DNA from: CAMDMI01 sp044359055 | Lineage (GTDB): Bacteria > Bacteroidota > Bacteroidia > Cytophagales > Flexibacteraceae | NCBI GenBank assembly: GCA_044359055.1 | Contig: JBIKMV010000093.1 | Span: 1-10,676 of the forward strand | Length of the DNA: 10,676 nt | Reading direction: 5' to 3' | Shown here: in pieces, positions 6,179 through 10,676 of the stretch | Numbering within the stretch: the stretch's first letter is position 1 | Layout: every line of letters begins with the position of its first letter | The notes under the pieces: model-generated | Databases searched by the model: none | The model's input: the letters and a program-made list of their open reading frames with translations, nothing else | Told to the model about the DNA's origin: nothing | Made by a program: the position numbers and the translations under genes

Positions 6179-8488
6179 CTATTTGATTCCCGGTTTTTTG
6201 GCAGGCGATTTTCCTGATTTGATACCCGGTGCAGGCATGGGTTTCACTTCTTCCAGTACAGGAACAGCTGCTGCGGGGGGCGAAGGAGGCAATTCCGGCA
6301 TTGTCTGAACCAGTTTCATTTCATTCAGGAGGTGACCGGCACCCGCAAGTTTTTCCACAATAAAAAGGGTGTACCGGATATCGAGGTTGATGGTGCGCTG
6401 CAGTTTGGGCTCGAAGGCAAAATCTGAAGAAATCGCCTCCCAGTTGCCGTCAAAGGCAGTTCCGATCAATTCTCCGCGGGCATTGATTACTGGGCTTCCG
6501 GAATTTCCGCCGGTGATGTCGTTGTCGGTCAGGAAGCAAACGGGAAGATTGCCGCTTTTATCAGCCCAGCGGCCAAAGTCTTTGTTTTTCAGCATTTCCA
6601 TCAGTTTGTCGGGCGCATCAAATTCATAGTCGCCTTTGATGTATTTTTCTATTATGCCCTGATGGGTACACAGATAGTTCATCTGAACGGCATCTTTGGG
6701 TTGATAATCCAGGACGCGGCCATAGGTTAGGCGCATGGTGCCGTTCGCATCCGGACCCAATGTTGCACCGGGGTTCATTTCCAGAATACCGGCCTGCAGT
6801 AGGCGGCTTGCCCGGCTGCTTTTCATCTGAAGCGGCATCATGGCCTGCCCGATTTCCTCAGACTTTTTCAACAATCCTTTTACTATACTCAGAACAGGGT
6901 CTTTGGCCAGAATCTTGCCATCAGGTTTCATCAAAAAGGCCTTCAGCCTGCTGGAATCGGCAAAAAGACTTTTTGCCATCACATCATCGGCCATTTTTTT
7001 GTAGTCGCCCTTGTATTTCATGGCCAGGTCGCCCATTTCTTTGGGCTGAAGGCTTTTGTCCATGCCTTCGCAGGTCATTTTCATTACCACCTCAAAAACA
7101 TCCCTTTCGATAGGGGAGTAAAATTCCTTGTACATTTTCATGGCCTCGCCAGCCGATTTAGACAATCTGTCTTTGGCTCTCTGCACCACGGCTTTGTCTT
7201 TTGCCATGAGGCTGTCGGCTTCCGAGGTGTATTCCATGGAGTGGGTGATGATCTGGCTGTTGGCCATCCCATCTCCGAAGTACACATTGAAAAGACCATA
7301 TTTCTTATTCATTTCCACGATTTCAGCGTAGGTACTGAACACATCACCATAGGTGGACTCTTTGCCGTTTTTCTTCACCCAGGCCCGGAATTCATCTTCA
7401 ACGGCTTTTCTTCTATCCGCTATTTTGAGGGCTTTCAGGCCATCCCTTTCTCCCAGAAATTTCTTCCAGTAGTTGGATAATCCGGCATGCTTATCGGCAT
7501 ACATGAGTCTGATTTTCTGGTCTTTCTTCATGTAGTTTTCATACTGATCCAGAACTGCCCTTCTCAGGTTTACTCTTGTAGGCCTTTCTTTTTCAGTAAG
7601 AAAATTGATGTTGTCGCTGTAGGCATAGCGGGATGTACGGCCGGGATATCCCATTATCATGGCATAGTCGCCGAGCGAAACACCGGATGTATTGATGGGA
7701 AAGAAATGCTTGGGAACATAAGGCTGATTTTCTTTGCTGAATGCAGCCGGTTTATTCGTTTTGCCCACATATATTCTGAACATGCTGAAATCAGCGGTAT
7801 GCCTTGGCCACATCCAGTTATCGGTATCACCACCGAATTTTCCCATATTTTCGGGAGGCGTGCCTACCAGACGGATGTCTTTGTAGATTTCGTAATACAT
7901 GGCCAGATAGCGGTTTCCGGCAAAAAACGGGATGAGTTCTACCATCAGTTCATTGCCTTTTTCCTTTTCTCTTTTCATGATTTCTTCGGTCACCTTTCCG
8001 GAGGCAGCCCGCAGAGCCATGGCTCTTTCCTGTTCGTTTTGGGCAATGGGAATTCCCTTCAGCACCTGTTCGGTTACATCCTCCACTTTGGCAAGCAGGG
8101 CAATATTAAAATTGGCAGGCCGCTCTTCGCTGCGGTTGCGGGCCCAGAATCCATTTTGAAGGATATTGTCCGCCGGGGTTGATAATTCCTGAATGGCACC
8201 GTATCCGCAGTGGTGATTGGTAAGGAACAAGCCTTCGGAGCTGATGATTTCACCGGTACAGAACATTCTGTTCTGCTTGTTGACCAGCCTTACCACTCCG
8301 TCTTTCAGGGAGCTCTTGTTGATGCTGTAAATGTCTTCGGCGGTGAGTTTCAGACCTCTGGCCGTCATTTTGTCTTGTAATTGCGAAAGCATGGTCAGGG
8401 GCCACATACCTTCATCGGCCATGGCCGCATTGCTGATCAGAAGGAGCCCGGCTGCTATGGCTTTGGCCCACTTGGTTAATTTATACAT
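6179..8488 (-). CDS. S46 family dipeptidyl-peptidase, DPP7-like
   Basis: A periplasmic serine exopeptidase that removes dipeptides from the N-terminus of peptides, typical of Bacteroidota that live on proteins. The 769-residue product has a signal peptide (1 to about 24, AMA cleavage) followed by the DEGMWP start characteristic of the mature family. The chymotrypsin-like triad is visible: TNHHCGYGAIQ at 90-100 (catalytic His probably H93), GGDTDNWMWPRHTADF at 219-234 (Asp probably D223) and TGGNSGSPV at 659-667 (Ser S663). The residue 18 after the catalytic Ser, which separates DPP7 (Gly, hydrophobic/broad P1) from DPP11 (Arg, acidic P1), is Gly681 in the FDGNWEA segment, so DPP7-type specificity is expected. 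S46 enzymes are usually about 710-725 residues; this one has about 40 extra Pro/Ala/Lys-rich residues after about 730, ending in a basic tail. Single-gene transcript with promoter-like upstream sequence and a strong terminator. Stop TAG. Confidence 0.95.
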   Translation of the reverse strand: MYKLTKWAKAIAAGLLLISNAAMADEGMWPLTMLSQLQDKMTARGLKLTAEDIYSINKSSLKDGVVRLVNKQNRMFCTGEIISSEGLFLTNHHCGYGAIQELSTPADNILQNGFWARNRSEERPANFNIALLAKVEDVTEQVLKGIPIAQNEQERAMALRAASGKVTEEIMKREKEKGNELMVELIPFFAGNRYLAMYYEIYKDIRLVGTPPENMGKFGGDTDNWMWPRHTADFSMFRIYVGKTNKPAAFSKENQPYVPKHFFPINTSGVSLGDYAMIMGYPGRTSRYAYSDNINFLTEKERPTRVNLRRAVLDQYENYMKKDQKIRLMYADKHAGLSNYWKKFLGERDGLKALKIADRRKAVEDEFRAWVKKNGKESTYGDVFSTYAEIVEMNKKYGLFNVYFGDGMANSQIITHSMEYTSEADSLMAKDKAVVQRAKDRLSKSAGEAMKMYKEFYSPIERDVFEVVMKMTCEGMDKSLQPKEMGDLAMKYKGDYKKMADDVMAKSLFADSSRLKAFLMKPDGKILAKDPVLSIVKGLLKKSEEIGQAMMPLQMKSSRASRLLQAGILEMNPGATLGPDANGTMRLTYGRVLDYQPKDAVQMNYLCTHQGIIEKYIKGDYEFDAPDKLMEMLKNKDFGRWADKSGNLPVCFLTDNDITGGNSGSPVINARGELIGTAFDGNWEAISSDFAFEPKLQRTINLDIRYTLFIVEKLAGAGHLLNEMKLVQTMPELPPSPPAAAVPVLEEVKPMPAPGIKSGKSPAKKPGIK

Positions 8489-8513
8489 GAATAATTGGTT
8501 ATGAATGATGGTG

Positions 8514-8543
8514 CAAAGGTAAAAGCCGGATTCGATTGCGAAA
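8514..8543 (-). promoter_or_regulatory. Probable promoter of the S46 peptidase gene
   Basis: On the minus strand TACCTTTG (8521-8514) is an exact match to the Bacteroidota -7 element TAnnTTTG. A TTTC (8543-8540), one base off the -33 TTTG, lies 18 nt upstream. The -7 element ends 25 bp before the S46 start codon, giving a short leader. The -7 match is good and the -33 match imperfect. Confidence 0.6.
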
Positions 8544-8620
8544 CATTATCCTTGCCTTTGGTAAATCCGGGTGATGGATGGCCGAAAAGTCAGGTGTTTC
8601 TGCGATGATTTTTTTTGAAT

Positions 8621-8644
8621 AAAAAAAGGGACCGGAGCCCCTTT
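8621..8644 (-). terminator. Intrinsic terminator of the FKBP gene
   Basis: On the minus strand AAAGGGG (8644-8638) pairs with TCCCTTT (8631-8625), one G-T pair included, across a 6-nt loop. The T-run that closes the stem continues to 8621, giving seven T in a row. It lies 10 bp past the FKBP stop codon and separates that gene from the S46 gene downstream. Confidence 0.75.
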
Positions 8645-8654
8645 GAAAATGATA

Positions 8655-9170
8655 TCAATGGTGATGTCCGCCCGGCCCGTGGACATGGCCGTGGGAAATT
8701 TCTTCCGGTGCTGCTTCCCGCAGGCTTTCAATTTTTCCTTTGAAGTGCAGGGTTTTTCCGGCAAGGGGATGGTTGAAATCCATGGTCACAGTATCAAGGC
8801 TTACGGCCTTTACTTTTCCCTGAAAGGTTTGGCCCTGACCGTCATTCATGGGAATGAGATTGCCAATGGCCAGCAAATCGGGATGCTGTTTTACTTCTTC
8901 CTCAAAAATTGAGTAGGGCAATTCCACTATTTCATCTTCAGAACTGATACCGTATCCATCTTCAGGGGCAATGGAAAAATCGAAAATATCGCCCTGACGC
9001 ATTCCTTCCAAAGCCCTTTCGAAGCCCGGAATCATGCTGCCCACACCAAAAAGAAAGGTAAGGGGGTTTTCGGCTTCTGTTTTTTCTACAAAGGTCCGGG
9101 CACTGTCTGACCCTTCGCTTACTTCAAGGTGATAACTAAGGCTCACCACCTTGTTTTCATTAATTTGCAT
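8655..9170 (-). CDS. SlyD-like FKBP-type peptidyl-prolyl cis-trans isomerase
   Basis: A 171-residue cytoplasmic prolyl isomerase/chaperone of the SlyD type; no signal peptide. The FKBP half shows VSLSYHLEV, then PLTFLFGVGSMIPGFERAL at 36-54 and APEDGYG at 68-74. The inserted IF (chaperone) domain spans about 75-125. The FKBP fold resumes with TMDFNHPLAGKTLHFKGKI at 129-147, the SlyD hallmark. The C-terminus is His-rich (H160, H162, H164, H169-H171), resembling the metal-binding tails of SlyD proteins that bind nickel, zinc or copper; this tail is short. The ATG at 9170 gives a normal N-terminus. It starts 51 bp after the DUF2807 stop on the same strand, so cotranscription is possible. A one-mismatch -7-like TACCTTTC (9200-9193) without a clear -33 might be its own promoter. 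Followed by a terminator. Stop TGA. Confidence 0.93.
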   Translation of the reverse strand: MQINENKVVSLSYHLEVSEGSDSARTFVEKTEAENPLTFLFGVGSMIPGFERALEGMRQGDIFDFSIAPEDGYGISSEDEIVELPYSIFEEEVKQHPDLLAIGNLIPMNDGQGQTFQGKVKAVSLDTVTMDFNHPLAGKTLHFKGKIESLREAAPEEISHGHVHGPGGHHH

Positions 9171-9221
9171 TTACTTTTTGATTTTTAAGGCGGAAAGGTA
9201 TCATGATTTAATTTATCCGGC

Positions 9222-9923
9222 CTATAATTTTATCAAATCACCCGAACCGGCCACCTTTTGTCTCAGGTTTTTTGGATTGCCCTTGTACGAAACATCCCCG
9301 CTACCGGCAATTTTTACATTCAGACTTTCGGTTGCCCAGACTCTTGCATCGCCGCTTCCCGAAATTTCTATTTCTACCGATTCACATTCAAAATCTGTGG
9401 CTTTCACATCACCCGATCCGTTGATATCCAGGTCATAGGATTTGGCTTTTCCGGATATTGTCACATCACCCGAACCGTTGATGGTTCCGGAGCAGCGTGA
9501 TGCCTGAACCAGGGCTTTCAGGTCGCCGCTGCCGTTAATTTTGTATTCGAAGTTTTCAGTCTTTCCGGCACTTTTCATTTCAAAATCCCCTGAGCCATTA
9601 ATATGAATCCGACTAAGTTTTTTGCTGCTCAGTTTGATGGTGATTTTCTCTCCTTTCCATGTATCCCAGTAAACGGTTTTTTCTTTGGCTTTGATTACCA
9701 GTGTGTTTCCTTCTGAAAGCACTTCGATTTTTTGCTCTGTTTCAGGCTTGCACTCCATGACAAAAGTTGGTGAATCGGAATCTGTCCAGACCACATTGGC
9801 GGGTAATTTCAGATTGACAGCCTCAAAATCGGATACTGATTTTTTGAAAACATCCGCTTTCAATTGGAAGGATACCATTGAAAGAAAGCAGATTACAGCG
9901 GATAAAAGGATTGTTTTTTTCAT
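9222..9923 (-). CDS. DUF2807 (head GIN domain) GSGD-repeat protein
   Basis: A 233-residue exported protein of the DUF2807 / putative auto-transporter adhesin head-GIN family, common in Bacteroidota and of unknown function. The N-terminal signal peptide (1 to about 23) is followed by FEAVNLKLPANVVW, the usual family opening, and a beta-rich region. Seven GSGD turns, mostly preceded by N or A and a hydrophobic residue, start at residues 110, 131, 150, 169, 189, 207 and 226. The 18-21 residue spacing fits the rungs of a right-handed beta-helix. No sorting domain, lipobox or membrane anchor is seen, so it is probably periplasmic or loosely surface-associated. Stop TAG, 51 bp before the FKBP gene. 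I found no clear Bacteroidota promoter upstream. Confidence 0.9.
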   Translation of the reverse strand: MKKTILLSAVICFLSMVSFQLKADVFKKSVSDFEAVNLKLPANVVWTDSDSPTFVMECKPETEQKIEVLSEGNTLVIKAKEKTVYWDTWKGEKITIKLSSKKLSRIHINGSGDFEMKSAGKTENFEYKINGSGDLKALVQASRCSGTINGSGDVTISGKAKSYDLDINGSGDVKATDFECESVEIEISGSGDARVWATESLNVKIAGSGDVSYKGNPKNLRQKVAGSGDLIKL

Positions 9924-10073
9924 TGCTTTAAAATTTGATGCTATTTCGGAAGATTGGATTCAGGCCGGGACCAATTTGGGATGAGCGGATATTTTTTTAT
10001 TCAGAGCCGGTTTCCTGTGTTTTGATTTGATTCAAGAAATGCTTTAGTTGAATGAATTGTGGGAGAAAGGGTG

Positions 10074-10103
10074 TTGCGGCAATCATTCATTTGGCTACTT
10101 TTG
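10074..10103 (+). promoter_or_regulatory. Bacteroidota-type promoter of the metallopeptidase gene
   Basis: TTG at 10074-10076 and TACTTTTG at 10096-10103 match the Bacteroidota primary sigma consensus TTG-N19-TAnnTTTG exactly, with a 19-nt spacer. Transcription would begin near 10110, giving an A/T-rich leader of about 30 nt with no Shine-Dalgarno sequence. It lies in the 217-bp divergent region between the DUF2807 gene and the metallopeptidase; the remainder of that region shows nothing clear. Confidence 0.75.
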
Positions 10104-10140
10104 CAAATTACAAAATAAAGTTTTATTTCTACTCTTCCTG

Positions 10141-10676
10141 ATGAAAAAATTGAAACGATTTTCCGGTATTTTTCTGGGATTTTTGTTAATTTTAGCCAAT
10201 GGTGCATGGGCTCAGTGGTCTGCCATTGGAGTTTCTGATTTGAAAAAACAGGGTTCGGCCTGGATTAAACCCAACAGGGCCGCCTATTTTCAGGCTGATT
10301 TGCCAGCATTGAAAAATAGTTTTGCAGATTGTCCTGCCGAGAGGCCCGGCAAAATCAGTCAGTATGGAAAAATCATTGCTCTTCCTGGTCCTGATGGTGC
10401 TTTCAGGCGTTTTGCCTTCGCCTCTTATGATATGATGGAAGAGGGATTGAAACAAAAATGGGATTTTATCCGGACCTATACCGGTCAGGGGATTGACGAT
10501 CCCACGGCAATTTGCAAGGTTGATTTTACCCTAAAAGGATTTCATGCCATGGTCATTGGTAAAAAGGGCACCTGGTTTGCAGACCCTGTATTTTCAGAAA
10601 ATGACTATCAGTATCAAGTGTATTTGAAAAGTGATTTTGATGCGGCAGCCGCGGGGAAGCAGTTCGTATGCAGTTT
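10141..10676 (+). CDS. Secreted reprolysin-like metallopeptidase, N-terminal part (3' end outside window)
   Basis: The frame runs off the right edge after 178 codons. Residues 1-25 are a signal peptide (MKKLKRFSGIFLGFLLILAN, cleaved near AWAQ). The visible part resembles the N-terminal pro-region of large T9SS-exported zinc metalloproteases of Bacteroidota (reprolysin-like, M12B type): IALPGPDGAFRRFAF at 79-93, a YDMMEEGL segment, RTYTGQGIDDPTAICKVDFT at 111-130, and KGFHAMVIG followed by FADP at 132-149. The catalytic HExxHxxGxxH motif and any sorting domain would lie downstream and cannot be checked, so the family call rests on the pro-region pattern. The ATG at 10141 has the expected signal peptide and a strong promoter 38 bp upstream. 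It is divergent from the DUF2807 gene. Confidence 0.72.
   Translation, partial: MKKLKRFSGIFLGFLLILANGAWAQWSAIGVSDLKKQGSAWIKPNRAAYFQADLPALKNSFADCPAERPGKISQYGKIIALPGPDGAFRRFAFASYDMMEEGLKQKWDFIRTYTGQGIDDPTAICKVDFTLKGFHAMVIGKKGTWFADPVFSENDYQYQVYLKSDFDAAAAGKQFVCS

Noticed and set aside
7487..8182. 231-codon plus-strand open frame opposite the S46 gene
   Set aside because: It is antisense to a strongly supported S46 peptidase, has no recognisable domain or promoter, and reads like a shadow of the real codons.
10192..10455. 87-codon minus-strand open frame at the right end
   Set aside because: It lies opposite the metallopeptidase, whose plus-strand frame has a signal peptide, promoter and family motifs.

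Overview
The window comes from a member of the Bacteroidota. Three things point there. Two tandem secreted proteins end in type IX secretion (T9SS, Por) C-terminal sorting domains. The protein set is typical of the phylum (S46 dipeptidyl-peptidase, DUF2807 head-GIN adhesin-like protein, reprolysin-like metallopeptidase). The best promoter matches the Bacteroidota consensus TTG-N19-TAnnTTTG rather than the E. coli sigma70 consensus, and genes generally lack strong Shine-Dalgarno sequences. I cannot place it to family or genus.

Layout. Positions 3-812 (+) are the 3' part of purA. It converges on a long minus-strand block. Read in transcription order (right to left), that block has apaG (5865-5479), an MbnP-like secreted protein (5408-4665), an MbnH/MauG-like di-heme cytochrome c peroxidase (4668-3631), a YHYH-domain protein with a premature in-frame TAG (3634-2288) and an intact YHYH-domain/T9SS paralogue (2255-873). 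Start and stop codons overlap as ATGA at the MbnP/MbnH junction and again at the MbnH/YHYH junction, so these genes very probably form one translationally coupled operon. Further right, still on the minus strand, are an S46 dipeptidyl-peptidase with its own promoter-like sequence and a strong intrinsic terminator (8488-6179), a SlyD-like FKBP prolyl isomerase with a His-rich tail and terminator (9170-8655), and a DUF2807 GSGD-repeat protein (9923-9222). A divergent intergenic region with a near-perfect Bacteroidota promoter then leads into a plus-strand secreted metallopeptidase that runs off the right edge (10141 onward).

How the genes may work together. The MbnP/MbnH pair belongs to families in which the di-heme enzyme oxidises a tryptophan of the partner to kynurenine, creating a copper site. 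Joining that pair in one transcript with two His-rich YHYH proteins bound for the cell surface suggests a periplasm/surface metal (probably copper) handling module. This is the most interesting part of the window. The role of the YHYH proteins is inference. The rest is ordinary Bacteroidota chromosome: nucleotide metabolism, periplasmic peptide digestion, protein folding, surface protein. I saw no tRNA, rRNA, CRISPR, insertion sequence, prophage or plasmid feature.
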